This document shows positions 1 through 8,580 of a DNA stretch of 64,000 nt, in pieces. The stretch comes from Nocardia sp. XZ_19_385 (GTDB taxonomy: Bacteria; Actinomycetota; Actinomycetes; Mycobacteriales; Mycobacteriaceae), in contig NZ_JACVEE010000001.1 of assembly GCF_015355755.1 (NCBI RefSeq), positions 1,550,001 to 1,614,000 of the forward strand, given 5' to 3'. The notes under the pieces are model-generated. The model was given only the letters and a program-made list of their open reading frames with translations, did no database searches and had not been told where the DNA came from. Within the stretch, counting starts at the first letter, position 1. The number at the start of each line of letters is the position of its first letter. The position numbers were made by a program, and so were the translations under genes.

Positions 1-470
1 TTTGCCCGGTTGACGGCATTCAGCAGGAGATGGGCGATGCGGTCCGGTTCGCCGTCCCACTCGTCCTTTTCGTATCCGAAATCAATAGTGACACCGTGAC
101 GCTCGCGAAGTTCCGCGGCCAGCACTGCGATCGCGTCCCACCGATTCGCACCCCGACGCAGGCAGTGCAGGCCCGGCCCTTCGGGAAACCATCGACAACC
201 CTCCGGCGGCGCATCCGCGAAAACCGCGAGTCGGCTCGTGTCGTTGTTCCAATCGAAGAAAACCGTGAAGTCGTGGACCGCTTCGCTGTCGCCATCGATC
301 AGACCGAGTTCGCGGGACAGCTCGTACCAGCGGTCGGGTCGATCAGCTTGGCGATCTCGTAGCGCGCGAACCGCACGTCGTCGACCACAACTTCCAGCCC
401 GCTGGGGCTGCGGACCCGCCATCCGTCCTGGATGGCAGTAATAGTGGCGATCGTCTCCGGCACGTCCGAC
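1..470 (-). pseudogene. Frameshifted hypothetical gene, 3' end outside window
   Basis: From an ATG at 470 the reading begins MSDVPETIATITAIQDGWRV and stays convincing to about AKLID, then reaches a stop at 299-301. A different frame becomes good at RWYELSREL (about 323) and stays open to the window edge with strongly GC-biased third positions, ending NAVNRA. The two halves read as one protein split by a single-base shift near 318-340. I do not recognise the family. It lies outside the element, downstream of the truncated host rlmN, so it is probably chromosomal. A sequencing error is as likely as a real mutation. Confidence 0.5.
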
Positions 471-575
471 ATCGTCGCACGTCAGACAACAGCCAACGGC
501 GCTACGCACCAAACACATTCGTCTTCAACGGGTTTGCGGCCGTCACGATTGGCCCGCGGGGCGGAACCCCTGGTG

Positions 576-1148
576 TCAGTTCTCCGCGGCGAGCTGGCCG
601 CAGGCGGCGGCGATTTCCTGGCCGCGGGTGTCGCGGACGGTGCAGGGGACGCCCTGTTCGTTGACGCGGCGGACGAATTCGCGTTCGACAGGTTTCGGGG
701 CGGCGTCCCATTTGCTGCCGGGGGTGGGGTTGAGCGGGATGACGTTGACGTGCACTCGGGAGCCCAGGGCTTTGTGTAGCTTCTTGCCGAGCATGTCCGC
801 ACGCCACGGCTGATCGTTGATATCGCGGATCAGGGCGTATTCGATGGACACGCGGCGGCCGGACTTGTCCGCGTAATACCGTGCGGCGTCGAGGACTTCG
901 GCGACCGGCCAGCGATTGTTGACCGGTACCAACGTGTCTCGGAGTTCGTCGTCCGGAGTGTGCAGGGACACAGCCAAAGTCACCGACAGGTCCTCGTCGG
1001 CGAGTTTGCGGATGGCCGGGGCCAGACCCACCGTCGACACCACCACGTTGCGCTGGGAAATGCCGAAGCCGTCCGGGGCGGGTGCGGTGATGCGGCGCAC
1101 GGCCGCGACCACGCGCTTGTAGTTGGCGAGGGGTTCGCCCATGCCCCC
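576..1148 (-). pseudogene. rlmN: Host rlmN, 3' half only (188 codons)
   Basis: The sequence encodes the C-terminal half of the 23S rRNA/tRNA adenine-C2 methyltransferase RlmN, from MGEPLAN to [22 protein letters not shown]. The C-terminal methyl-carrying cysteine region is present. The N-terminal half with the CX3CX2C cluster that binds the iron-sulfur centre and SAM is missing, so this fragment cannot be an active radical-SAM enzyme. Upstream of GMGEP the reading becomes unrelated (KTG). The break sits in the codons for the conserved GMGEPLAN motif. The complete copy at 1284-2390 is clearly diverged in codons and residues, so this is not a simple recent duplication. Confidence 0.85.
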
Positions 1149-1160
1149 CGTTTTACAAAT
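1138..1160. other. Probable attachment junction of the element in rlmN
   Basis: Homology of the truncated rlmN to RlmN ends at GGCATGGGCGAACC (on the minus strand). Beyond it lies about 130 bp of AT-richer non-coding DNA and then the element's own rlmN. The crossover core is probably within these bases. The partner junction, carrying the 5' half of the host rlmN, should be at the other end of the element outside the window. Inferred from the gene break; no integrase-binding arms were identified. Confidence 0.55.
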
Positions 1161-1283
1161 GCCCTGACCAGTACTTATGTCAGAAAAGACGAGGTTAGGG
1201 GGCTATTCTGTAACGCAGATCACCGAATAGGATTTCGATGCAGTACAGCGCAGCCCGCCCCGTATGAAGTTGGGATTTAACCC

Positions 1284-2390
1284 CTATTCCTCGGCCGCCA
1301 GCTGACCGCAGGCGGCGGCGATCTCCTGGCCGCGCGTATCGCGTACGGTGCAGCTCACGCCGGATGCGATCACTCTCCGGACAAACTCATCCTGGACAGG
1401 CTTGGGGCTGGCGTCCCATTTGCTGCCGGGCGTCGGGTTGAGAGGAATCAGATTCACGTGAACGAGCTGGGCCAGATGCTTCCGGAGCAATTTGCCGAGC
1501 AGGTCTGCTCTCCAGGGCTGATCGTTGATATCTCGAATCAATGCATATTCGATCGATACTCTTCGACCAGTTCGGTCGGCATAAGCTCGCGCGGCATCGA
1601 GAACTTCGGCGACATCCCATCGCTCGTTGATCGGCACCAGAGTGTTGCGCAATTCGTCATCCGGAGTATGGAGCGAAACTGCCAAGCGCACTTGCAAGCC
1701 CTGTTCCGACAGCCGCCTAATAGCCGGTACGACTCCGACTGTCGAAACAGTAATGGAGCGCTGAGATATTCCAAGACCAGCCGGAGCAGGATCAGCGATT
1801 CGGTGAATCGCGTTAATGACCCTGCTCACGTTGGCGAGAGGTTCACCCATTCCCATAAATACGATATTCGAGAGCCGTCCGGGGCCACCGCTCATTTTAC
1901 CGTCGCGGATCGCAGCCGCGCCCAGACGAACCTGGTCGACTATTTCGGCGGTAGAAAGATTACGAGTGAGCCCACCCTGTCCGGTCGCACAGAAAGGACA
2001 GGCCATGCCACACCCTGCTTGGCTTGAAATGCACAGGGTCGCCCGATCCGGATATCGCATCAGAACGGTTTCGATAAGCGACCCGTCGTGTGCGCGAAGT
2101 AGGGTTTTCAAGGTCGTTCCGCTGTCGCAGGAGATCGTGCGAACCTCAGTGAACAATTGAGGCATCAGCTCTTCGGACAGGCGAGTTCGAACAGATGCCG
2201 GAATATCCGTCATTGCATCGGGGTCCGTAGTCAGACGTCCGAAGTAGTGGTTCGAAAGCTGGTTTGCGCGAAAGGGCTTCTCACCGATGGCAGCAACGGC
2301 CGCGCGGCGGTCCTCCGTGGACATGTCCGCTAGATGGCGGGGAGGAAGGCCGCGGGTCGGGGCGTTGAATACCAAGGGCAATGACGTCAT
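1284..2390 (-). CDS. rlmN: Complete RlmN methyltransferase, element-borne copy
   Basis: A 368-residue dual-specificity radical-SAM RNA methyltransferase that makes m2A in 23S rRNA (A2503 in E. coli numbering) and in some tRNAs. [11 protein letters not shown] (about residue 125) is the CX3CX2C cluster motif. The chain continues with [21 protein letters not shown] and the C-terminal [20 protein letters not shown], which holds the methyl-carrier cysteine. Length is normal for the family. Its G/C bias is visibly weaker than that of the truncated copy at 576-1148 (for example AATTCATC, GATATCTCG). This suggests it arrived with the element and replaces the gene destroyed by insertion. Confidence 0.93.
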   Translation of the reverse strand: MTSLPLVFNAPTRGLPPRHLADMSTEDRRAAVAAIGEKPFRANQLSNHYFGRLTTDPDAMTDIPASVRTRLSEELMPQLFTEVRTISCDSGTTLKTLLRAHDGSLIETVLMRYPDRATLCISSQAGCGMACPFCATGQGGLTRNLSTAEIVDQVRLGAAAIRDGKMSGGPGRLSNIVFMGMGEPLANVSRVINAIHRIADPAPAGLGISQRSITVSTVGVVPAIRRLSEQGLQVRLAVSLHTPDDELRNTLVPINERWDVAEVLDAARAYADRTGRRVSIEYALIRDINDQPWRADLLGKLLRKHLAQLVHVNLIPLNPTPGSKWDASPKPVQDEFVRRVIASGVSCTVRDTRGQEIAAACGQLAAEE

Positions 2391-2430
2391 AGTGCGTCTA
2401 TTGTCTCACATGGAACGCAGGGGCTTCCGG

Positions 2431-2468
2431 GTGCGCTGTCGCACGACCCTCACCGTTGGTACAACGGT
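2431..2468 (-). terminator. Two adjacent hairpins between the phosphoesterase-like gene and rlmN
   Basis: GTGCG/CGCAC (2431-2444, 4-nt loop) and ACCGTTG/CAACGGT (2452-2468, 3-nt loop) are perfect inverted repeats. They lie just after the end of the 2520-3248 gene and just before rlmN, both read on the minus strand. There is no T-run, so termination is only one possibility; a leader structure for rlmN is another. Confidence 0.3.
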
Positions 2469-2519
2469 TGGAGATTGAGCGCCGGTTTTACGCGCCGACT
2501 TGCGGAGAACGAATTTCGA

Positions 2520-3248
2520 TCAGGATGCAGTCCGGTAATTGCGGACGCTCGCCAACTGTCGCAGAGCTTCGGGAATATGATAGCCCTGGGGCGAATAGCG
2601 CAATATGTGATGCTGGCTTGATCCATCGGCACGAAACTCGAATGCCGCGACCGCCACTGATTCCCTGTGCGCTTTGGTGGATGCTCCCGGCGCGACGGAA
2701 GACGAATTTGTCATGTGGCCGACTTCGAGTCCGATGAGAATCTTTCGACGCCCGTCCGGATAGATCCGAGTCTGCCGGCCCACACCGCAACGCTTCGTAG
2801 CAGCCGTGACTACCGATCGACCGGCCGCGATAGCTGCGCGAAGGGCTGTTTCACCCGGTCCGATCGCGACAGGAACGGCAGGCTGGTCTACCGCGATCCA
2901 GTTGGCGTCAAGCTCATACGCAGGCGGCAGCGGGCTGACGTCGTACTTACTGAAGTTCAAACCCGCCGAGAATTGGAACCCTATCGCTCCGCGATACGAC
3001 CGCCGCAGGGTGCTGAGATACCGATTTTCTACGTGCGATGGCTCGCCAGGATCGCCCAGGTGGACAACCTCATCAGGCACGAGTTCCTGAATCATGCGTA
3101 CCGCCGCAAACAGTGCATCCGGGTGATGGCGAGGCATCTCCAACGTCGGCATGACGAGGACGATTCTGCTTGCGGCGACGCCGATCGGTCTCGGCTTCCG
3201 CCGACTGGGATCGAAGATCGAAACATTATTTTCGGGCTGCTTGTTCAT
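2520..3248 (-). CDS. Metallophosphoesterase-like protein with lost catalytic residues
   Basis: 242 residues from MNKQPENN; longer upstream starts lack a plausible coding pattern. The layout resembles the calcineurin-like phosphoesterases common in actinobacterial phages and integrative elements: VPDEVVHLGD near residue 60, then a late block GRSVVTAATKRCGVGRQ followed by LIGLEVGHMTN. In the usual family the late block reads GH-T-H-R and an N-terminal D-x-H or D-x-Q pair is present. Here GHTHR has become AATKR, the first Asp is absent (MPTLEMP) and no NHE is seen. It therefore looks like a degenerate or repurposed pseudo-enzyme next to the attachment site. Confidence 0.55.
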   Translation of the reverse strand: MNKQPENNVSIFDPSRRKPRPIGVAASRIVLVMPTLEMPRHHPDALFAAVRMIQELVPDEVVHLGDPGEPSHVENRYLSTLRRSYRGAIGFQFSAGLNFSKYDVSPLPPAYELDANWIAVDQPAVPVAIGPGETALRAAIAAGRSVVTAATKRCGVGRQTRIYPDGRRKILIGLEVGHMTNSSSVAPGASTKAHRESVAVAAFEFRADGSSQHHILRYSPQGYHIPEALRQLASVRNYRTAS

Positions 3249-3387
3249 TTCATACCTGAGTTGTGTGGATTGATGGCGACGATTGCGCGAGTGATTTCGA
3301 CTAGCGCTTGTGCGCCAGCAAGGGCGCGTCCGCGAAGCCCCTGCGTCGATCAGGCAAACCTCTGCTGATCCTTCAGCCCGGGATCGG

Positions 3388-3624
3388 TTAGGCGACGTGG
3401 CGACGGACGTTGGCCTGGGCAATTTGCCGCCGAAGTTTCGCTTCGGCCCGGAGTCGGTCCTCCCACGCGAGGATGTCGGCCAGGGCATAGCGACGAAATC
3501 GTCCCGGCTTGATGAAGTCGGGTCCGGTGCCGGTGTAGGCCCAGCTGTCCAGCGTGCAGACCTCGACCTTGAGGCGTAGTGCGACTTCCTTGCTCGTCAG
3601 CCAGATGTCGGTGGTGTTGTCCAT
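3388..3624 (-). CDS. Excisionase-like MerR-type HTH protein
   Basis: 78 residues starting MDNTTDIWLTSKEVALRLKV. This is the winged-helix pattern of excisionases and AlpA-like proteins: LTSKEVALRL helix, DSWAYTGTGPDFIK wing, FRRYALADILAWEDRL. A good ribosome site (AAGGA) precedes the ATG. Being close to the attachment site, it most likely acts as the recombination directionality factor for excision. No integrase gene accompanies it here, so the partner is expected at the other element end. Confidence 0.75.
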   Translation of the reverse strand: MDNTTDIWLTSKEVALRLKVEVCTLDSWAYTGTGPDFIKPGRFRRYALADILAWEDRLRAEAKLRRQIAQANVRRHVA

Positions 3625-3956
3625 TGCCTTTTTCCTTAGTTGATGTGGTAGCCGATTGGCGTCTGTGAGCTAGCTCGGTGCCGAGCACAGGCTCGACGAC
3701 ACGGGCACCACATGGGGCCTGACGTGCGGCTACCTGTTCTGCGCCTGCCACAGTACGCAGTTAACTGCACGGTTTCAACCTGCTAAGTGCATAGAATCGG
3801 TAGTGAGACCATGTACTAAATCCTGAGAACGTCTGGATATGACGAAGGTAACTACAGATCGCGTGGGCATGAGATGCGCAGCCAGGTCATGTAGTATCGA
3901 CGGCAATGTGGGTATAGCAGCGCGTTCTGCGAGCCCTTCTACACAGAGTCGAGGCG
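3625..3956. promoter_or_regulatory. Divergent control region between excisionase and XRE gene
   Basis: 332 bp without a gene, AT-richer than its surroundings, separating the leftward excisionase from the rightward XRE regulator. It contains the perfect 12-bp palindrome GCAGTTAACTGC at 3758-3769, a reasonable operator candidate. Promoter positions cannot be fixed by eye. Confidence 0.45.
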
Positions 3957-4628
3957 ATGACTACACAACACCCCGAGTACCTAGGGCAGGTAGTGCAGGC
4001 ACGGCGTGCAGAGCTGGGCCTGTCCAAGCAGGCGATTCATGCGGCCGTGGGGCTGAACCCGAGGACGATCGACAAGATCGAAAACGGCGAGGCCGGACGA
4101 ATCCGCAATGACACCCTGCCCAGGCTGGACACGGTGCTGGGATGGGAGGAAGGCTCCGCATCGGACGCCTTCACCAAGCACCTGCCGCCGAGGGTCATCG
4201 ACATCGCTAATGAGCCCCAACCGACGTCAAAGGTGCTCTACGTTCCGATCCCGGCCAACCTGTTTCAGGACACGGTGCGGATGGCGCAGATGGTGACCGA
4301 GGTCGCGGGCGATGATGAACGTCTCGCACCGCTGGTGGAGGGCATGAACACCATCGCTGACCGCATGCTGAGGGCGTGGACTATCGCGGATATCGAGCAT
4401 CAGCGCTTCGATAAGACATTGAGCGCGGCCACTATCGAGATGCTGTTGGGCCACTATCTGCGCCGTACGCCGCAGGCACCCACCGCCGACGACCACACAG
4501 AGTTGATGTATCTGCGGTGGCTACTGGGGCGACTGCCGGAATCGGAGTCCGAGCGGGCGGAGGAGTTCGCGCAGCGGTGGTCACAGAGGGAACAGACACT
4601 TTCGGCAACCCGACGGATCAACCGGTGA
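3957..4628 (+). CDS. XRE-family transcriptional regulator
   Basis: 223 residues. The N-terminus (LGQVVQARRAELGLSKQAIH, then LNPRTIDKIENGEA) is a Cro/C1-type helix-turn-helix. Residues from about 90 onward are helical and not assignable. GAGG six bases before the ATG supports the start. It faces away from the excisionase across a shared control region and probably acts as the element's maintenance or excision switch. The next gene follows nine bases later, so the two regulators are likely co-transcribed. Confidence 0.8.
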   Translation: MTTQHPEYLGQVVQARRAELGLSKQAIHAAVGLNPRTIDKIENGEAGRIRNDTLPRLDTVLGWEEGSASDAFTKHLPPRVIDIANEPQPTSKVLYVPIPANLFQDTVRMAQMVTEVAGDDERLAPLVEGMNTIADRMLRAWTIADIEHQRFDKTLSAATIEMLLGHYLRRTPQAPTADDHTELMYLRWLLGRLPESESERAEEFAQRWSQREQTLSATRRINR

Positions 4629-4636
4629 GGACTCTC

Positions 4637-5029
4637 ATGGCACTGTCGCTAGCTGGAAAGATCAACCGCATGATCGCCTATTCGCACCGTTGGGACGAAC
4701 CGGCGATGGACAACCTCGAGATCGCTGCCGCGCTGACCGAGGCGCTGGGGCGGACGGTGGACCCCGGCGAAATCGCGGCTCTGCGCACCGGTTCGGTCGT
4801 GGAGATCACGCGCGAGGTCGCGGACGCGCTGTGCGCACTGTGCGGTGTCACCGATGTGGCGTACCTGCTGCCGGTCGGCGACGAAGATGTGGATATCGAC
4901 CTGCGGCTACAACTGTGGACCCTGGCGCGTGATCGCGGAGTGCAGCACGTTGCGGCGCGGGCGTTGACCCGCGACAAGCTCAGGGAGCTGATCGCCGATC
5001 TTCGCGCGCTGCCTGTCCGCACCCGATAG
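4637..5029 (+). CDS. EspR-like helix-turn-helix regulator
   Basis: 130 residues. The order is LAGKINRMI, then LEIAAALTEALGRTVDPGEIAALRTGS as HTH, then a C-terminal helical block LRLQLWTLARDRGVQHVAARAL. This closely follows mycobacterial EspR, a nucleoid-associated regulator of ESX-1. EspR relatives also occur on conjugative elements. A GTG at 4625 overlapping the previous stop is an alternative start; ATG 4637 with GTGAGG upstream is preferred. Its targets are unknown. Confidence 0.65.
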   Translation: MALSLAGKINRMIAYSHRWDEPAMDNLEIAAALTEALGRTVDPGEIAALRTGSVVEITREVADALCALCGVTDVAYLLPVGDEDVDIDLRLQLWTLARDRGVQHVAARALTRDKLRELIADLRALPVRTR

Positions 5030-5030
5030 T

Positions 5031-5043
5031 CAGCCTCCGGCTG
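5031..5043. terminator. Short hairpin between convergent genes
   Basis: CAGCC-TCC-GGCTG is a perfect 5-bp stem in the 18-bp gap between the converging 4637 and P450 genes. It is short and has no T-run. Confidence 0.25.
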
Positions 5044-5047
5044 CGCG

Positions 5048-6412
5048 TCATTCGATGCGACGGAACCCGATTTCCAGATTCGCCGGGCGCAACGTCAGAT
5101 TCTCCTCGACATCGAGTTCGCCGTGTGCGGTGAGGGCGTAATCGCGCACCAGTGACGCGATGAGCAGTTTCGCTTCGTGTAGCGCGAAAGCCTGGCCTAT
5201 GCAGGCGCGCGGGCCGGTGCCGAACGGTCGATATGCCCAGGGTTTGGGCCGGAAGCCGCCCATCCAGCGATCAGGGCGGAACTCGTCCGCGTCGTGCCCC
5301 CACACCGCCGGATCACGGTGTACCGCCAACAGCAGTACGAACACCCATTCGCCCGCGGCGATGGGGTATCCGCCCAGGGTGGTGTCCTGGCGGGCTTCGC
5401 GGAAGAAGCCCGGCGCCACAGGCCATAGGCGGAGCGCTTCGGCGATCACCGCGTCGGTGACCTCGAGCTTGGCCACGTCATCGTAGGCGATACGGCCGTC
5501 GGTGGTCAGTGCGCTGGCCTCTGCGCGTACGCGCGCGGCCAGTTCCGGGTCGTTGGCCAGGAAGTGCGCCACGAAGGCCAGCAGGTTGCCGGTGGTCTCG
5601 TGCCCTGCAACGAAAAGCGTCAAGACTTGTTCGACAAGGTTGTCGTCGGGCAGCGCCGGCCCCTCGACGGGGTACATCATGCGGTCCAGCAGATCCGGGT
5701 ACCGCTGGCCGGACTGTCGCCGCGCCTCAATCACCTCGGACACCACGCCCTTCATGAACGCGACATCCGCGTCGTTCTGGCGGGCGCGCTTGCCACCGGT
5801 CAGCTTGCCCACCACGGGGATTGCCGACTCCTGGGCGTAGGCGAACACTCGTGTGAGCGCGTCGGCGAACGGGTTTCGGCCGGTGTCGCGATCGGTGAAT
5901 GCGCCGACGGGGTAGCCGAACCCGGCCAGCCCGATGGCCTCCAATGCGGCATCGCCCATCATCGCGGCGGTGTCGGTGACGGTACGCCCCTGTCCGAGCC
6001 ACTGCGCGGTCTGCTCCGCCACGTGGACGAAGGCGTCGTGGTAGTCGGCGAGGGCGGCGGGAACGAATCCCTGAATCAGCGCCTCGTGGCCGCGTTTCCA
6101 CTCCATCGAATCGTTCGAGGCGGTGAACAGACCGTTACCGGCGATGGCGCGCAGCTTCTCGTACGGGCGGGCGAAATGGCGCTGCCAGGACTTCTCGTCG
6201 ATGACCTCGCGCATGAGGTCCGACGACCCGGCGAAGGTCAAATGGATGCCGCCGACGAACGTACGCCGATACAACGGCCCGAGCTGGCTGAACTGCCACA
6301 ACGTCTTCTGGTTCGGGCGTTTGCGATCCATGCCCAGCACATCACCCAGAATCGGCACACGCTTAGGAGGATGCGGAATGCTCTGCGCCGCAGTAGGTTT
6401 CGTCATAGTCAT
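5048..6412 (-). CDS. Cytochrome P450, CYP102-like
   Basis: 454 residues. The start PHPPKRVPILGDVLGMDRKR and the early SWQRHFARPYEKLR block resemble the haem domain of CYP102 fatty-acid hydroxylases, without their reductase domain. I-helix AGHETTGN, K-helix EALRLWP and haem loop PFGTGPRACIGQ (Cys about 404) are intact, so it should be an active monooxygenase. The ATG overlaps the stop of the upstream DUF6545-like gene by four bases (ATGA), making it the last gene of a three-gene operon with the ImmA-like protease. No redox partner is adjacent. Confidence 0.9.
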   Translation of the reverse strand: MTMTKPTAAQSIPHPPKRVPILGDVLGMDRKRPNQKTLWQFSQLGPLYRRTFVGGIHLTFAGSSDLMREVIDEKSWQRHFARPYEKLRAIAGNGLFTASNDSMEWKRGHEALIQGFVPAALADYHDAFVHVAEQTAQWLGQGRTVTDTAAMMGDAALEAIGLAGFGYPVGAFTDRDTGRNPFADALTRVFAYAQESAIPVVGKLTGGKRARQNDADVAFMKGVVSEVIEARRQSGQRYPDLLDRMMYPVEGPALPDDNLVEQVLTLFVAGHETTGNLLAFVAHFLANDPELAARVRAEASALTTDGRIAYDDVAKLEVTDAVIAEALRLWPVAPGFFREARQDTTLGGYPIAAGEWVFVLLLAVHRDPAVWGHDADEFRPDRWMGGFRPKPWAYRPFGTGPRACIGQAFALHEAKLLIASLVRDYALTAHGELDVEENLTLRPANLEIGFRRIE

Positions 6413-7560
6413 ACGGTTGCCTCTCTGAGGTGCGGTTCTGTGACTGGGGCGGGGACGAGACGGGTCTTGCTCCATTCGCGAGCGATCTTGAGTACGAACG
6501 CTTCGTTTCCCACCCACGCGGGCGCGCACGCGTCCTGGTCGCGGTACCCCTCTTCGCCCTCGTCCAGGGCGGCGCGTAGCGCCTGGCACACCTGGGACGG
6601 GTCCGGGCGCGGGTCCAGACCGGCAAGGTAGGGAGCCGCCGAGATCATCGTGTCCTCGATCTCGATCAACATCCGATGCTCGGTCACCTGGGGCAGCGTT
6701 TTGCGCGCTTTGACGTGCAGACGCATTTCCGGACGGGCGTCCATCATGTCCGCCCACATCGGCTCGAGTATCGCGATATTGCGCGAGGCGGGGTCTCGGC
6801 GCAGCCGGATCGCCAGCGATGTGGCGATCGAGGGTAAGGCCAGCAGCATCAGCAGCGCGACCGGGGCCAGGAACAGCAAGTCATTGGTGCCCGCCCGGTC
6901 GATAGTGAGTTCGTCCTGACCTGCGGTGATCATCCAGCCGGTGAGGATGCGGGTCCACGCGTCGAGCTGCGAGACGGCGATACAGGCGATGATGACGCCC
7001 GCGAACACCGCGCGAGCGAGGCTCTGACGCCAATGCCACACCAAACTGACGGCGGTGACCAAGGGCAGCAACTCAGCGAGCGCGGTCGGCAGGGAATAGG
7101 TCATCAGATAGACCCCGGGCCGCCAGCCCGATAGCTCTTCGACCGCGATATTGGCCGCTCGCGCAGGGGCCGAGATCGCCGCGAGCGCGATCACGAGCAC
7201 CGCGACGCCGACCCAGATCAGCACTATGGTGCTGTCGCGCACGGGTCTGCGCGCGTGCCACAACAGTCCGATCCACACGAGAGCGCCGGCCGCGCACAGC
7301 GCCGCCGCGTGGGTGGCAAGGCGGATATCGGCGAGTGCGATCCACCGTGTCAGCACCGACTGAACGGCCCGGTCGCGCAGCAGCGCGGTAAACCAGAACG
7401 ACATAGCCAGCGTGGCCAATGCCCAGTCCAGGCTCAGGCGTTCGACGAGCACCGTCATGCGGGCTAGGACCACTGCCGCGATCCAGATCAGCAGTGCCGC
7501 CGCGAGCGGCTCAGATAGCGAGGATGTGGCTTCGGCGACGAGCAGAGGGCTTGGGGTCAT
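6409..7560 (-). CDS. DUF6545/MAB_1171c-type multi-pass membrane protein
   Basis: 383 residues. About eight hydrophobic segments span residues 10-235, followed by a soluble C-terminal domain (ILEPMWADMMDARPEMRLHV... CQALRAAL). This combination is typical of the MAB_1171c/DUF6545 group, annotated as putative transporters in actinobacteria and often found beside XRE and ImmA genes. The function is unknown. Its ATG overlaps the stop of the ImmA-like gene (ATGA), and its own stop overlaps the P450 start in the same way. A GTG two codons earlier is a weaker start. Confidence 0.65.
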   Translation of the reverse strand: MTPSPLLVAEATSSLSEPLAAALLIWIAAVVLARMTVLVERLSLDWALATLAMSFWFTALLRDRAVQSVLTRWIALADIRLATHAAALCAAGALVWIGLLWHARRPVRDSTIVLIWVGVAVLVIALAAISAPARAANIAVEELSGWRPGVYLMTYSLPTALAELLPLVTAVSLVWHWRQSLARAVFAGVIIACIAVSQLDAWTRILTGWMITAGQDELTIDRAGTNDLLFLAPVALLMLLALPSIATSLAIRLRRDPASRNIAILEPMWADMMDARPEMRLHVKARKTLPQVTEHRMLIEIEDTMISAAPYLAGLDPRPDPSQVCQALRAALDEGEEGYRDQDACAPAWVGNEAFVLKIAREWSKTRLVPAPVTEPHLREATV

Positions 7561-8126
7561 CGCCACATCAGTTCGATGACCGACGCGGCACGGTGGCGTG
7601 CGCCGCTAATGTCGTCGGGCCGTCCGCGGCTCATGCCCGCGAGATGGGTTCCCAACCATTCCGCTTCCTGTTCCGCGACGGAGTCGAAGTGACTGCGCTG
7701 CATGATCTCGCGGACTCGTTCGGGGTCCAGGCCCTCGGCTAGCAACGAGTCGGTCACTTCGAATTGGTCGTCGCCTCGGTGTTCGAGCAGGACGTGACCG
7801 AACTCGTGCATGATCTCTTGCCGTTGGCCGCGAGGCGATCGCGCGGGGTCGTACTTGACGACGAGTTCCTGCTGCGTGACCCACAGAGCACCGCACCGTG
7901 AAACCGACGGCACATGCACCCGCCACGGGTCCAAGACGATCCGCTTGCCGAGCCGCCCGGACAGATACCTCGTGAACTCTCCGACCGTCCACGGCGGGGT
8001 AAGAGGAATTCCGTCCAGGATGCTCTGTAACCGGCTCTCATCCACCGCAGTCCCGACCTCCGAGTTCTGTACACGATCTCCATCTGTGCACACCCGCAGC
8101 GCACCCATATAGAAGTGACCGTTCAA
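7557..8126 (-). CDS. ImmA/IrrE-type (M78) metallopeptidase
   Basis: 189 residues. EIMHEFGHVLLEHRGD is the zinc-protease HEXXH motif of the ImmA/IrrE family; a downstream EQEAEWLG supplies a plausible third ligand. ImmA proteases cleave XRE repressors such as ImmR to induce integrative elements, so the XRE gene at 3957 is a candidate substrate (inference). The TTG start at 8126 has GGAG seven bases upstream; the first in-frame ATG (8108) is less well placed. Confidence 0.78.
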   Translation of the reverse strand: MNGHFYMGALRVCTDGDRVQNSEVGTAVDESRLQSILDGIPLTPPWTVGEFTRYLSGRLGKRIVLDPWRVHVPSVSRCGALWVTQQELVVKYDPARSPRGQRQEIMHEFGHVLLEHRGDDQFEVTDSLLAEGLDPERVREIMQRSHFDSVAEQEAEWLGTHLAGMSRGRPDDISGARHRAASVIELMWR

Positions 8127-8580
8127 CTAATAGCTCCACAACATAATAGCTGGCACATAGCTGACGCGCCCTGACGATGTCTACAGCAGAATCCCGATCA
8201 CAAAGGATTCCGGCAATCCGGTACGACTACGGCACCCCACCGATGACCTGGCGATCTCCGAGAGATGAAGAGCGGCGACGATCCGGACAAGAGCGTGCGG
8301 GATTTCACATCCGGTCGTTCACGGCTTCGATCTCGAAACGGTGCCACTGACCGCCCCTCGGGGCCGATATCGGTTCGAATCCGGCCCGTACGTGATTTAA
8401 CTCACTCAATCGAGGATGGTCGAGCTTCATCGAAGTTGGTCGAAGTTGGCCGTGCCGGATAGTTGCTTTTACTTCGATTTAACCCTCTGAACTGCACATT
8501 GTGCGTTTGCGACAGCCTCCTTACCGTTCGATCCGTGGCTGGAAATCCGGTCGCTGGATTGCACGAAGGAGCTGTTGCTG
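8127..8580. promoter_or_regulatory. Divergent promoter region upstream of the conjugation operon
   Basis: About 450 bp without a convincing gene between the ImmA-like gene and the cutinase. It is markedly AT-richer near 8127-8165 and 8455-8500 and contains the phased 10-bp repeats listed separately. Promoters for both directions are expected here. Confidence 0.5.
8410..8449 (+). repeat. Four 10-bp phased TCGA repeats
   Basis: Four consecutive 10-bp units each begin with TCGA: TCGAGGATGG, TCGAGCTTCA, TCGAAGTTGG, TCGAAGTTGG. The last two are identical. A 10-bp period puts every unit on the same helix face, as in arrays for cooperative regulator binding. It lies about 130 bp before the first gene of the conjugation operon. 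Confidence 0.55.

Noticed and set aside
5564..6631. Long plus-strand open frame (355 codons) opposite the P450
   Set aside because: It is antisense to a P450 with intact motifs, has no family features and reflects high-GC shadow coding.
8338..8385. Possible tRNA gene: GGTTCGAATCC resembles a T-loop
   Set aside because: The T-stem pairs only over three bases and no matching acceptor or anticodon arm lies 60-70 bases upstream. Probably chance or an old fragment.
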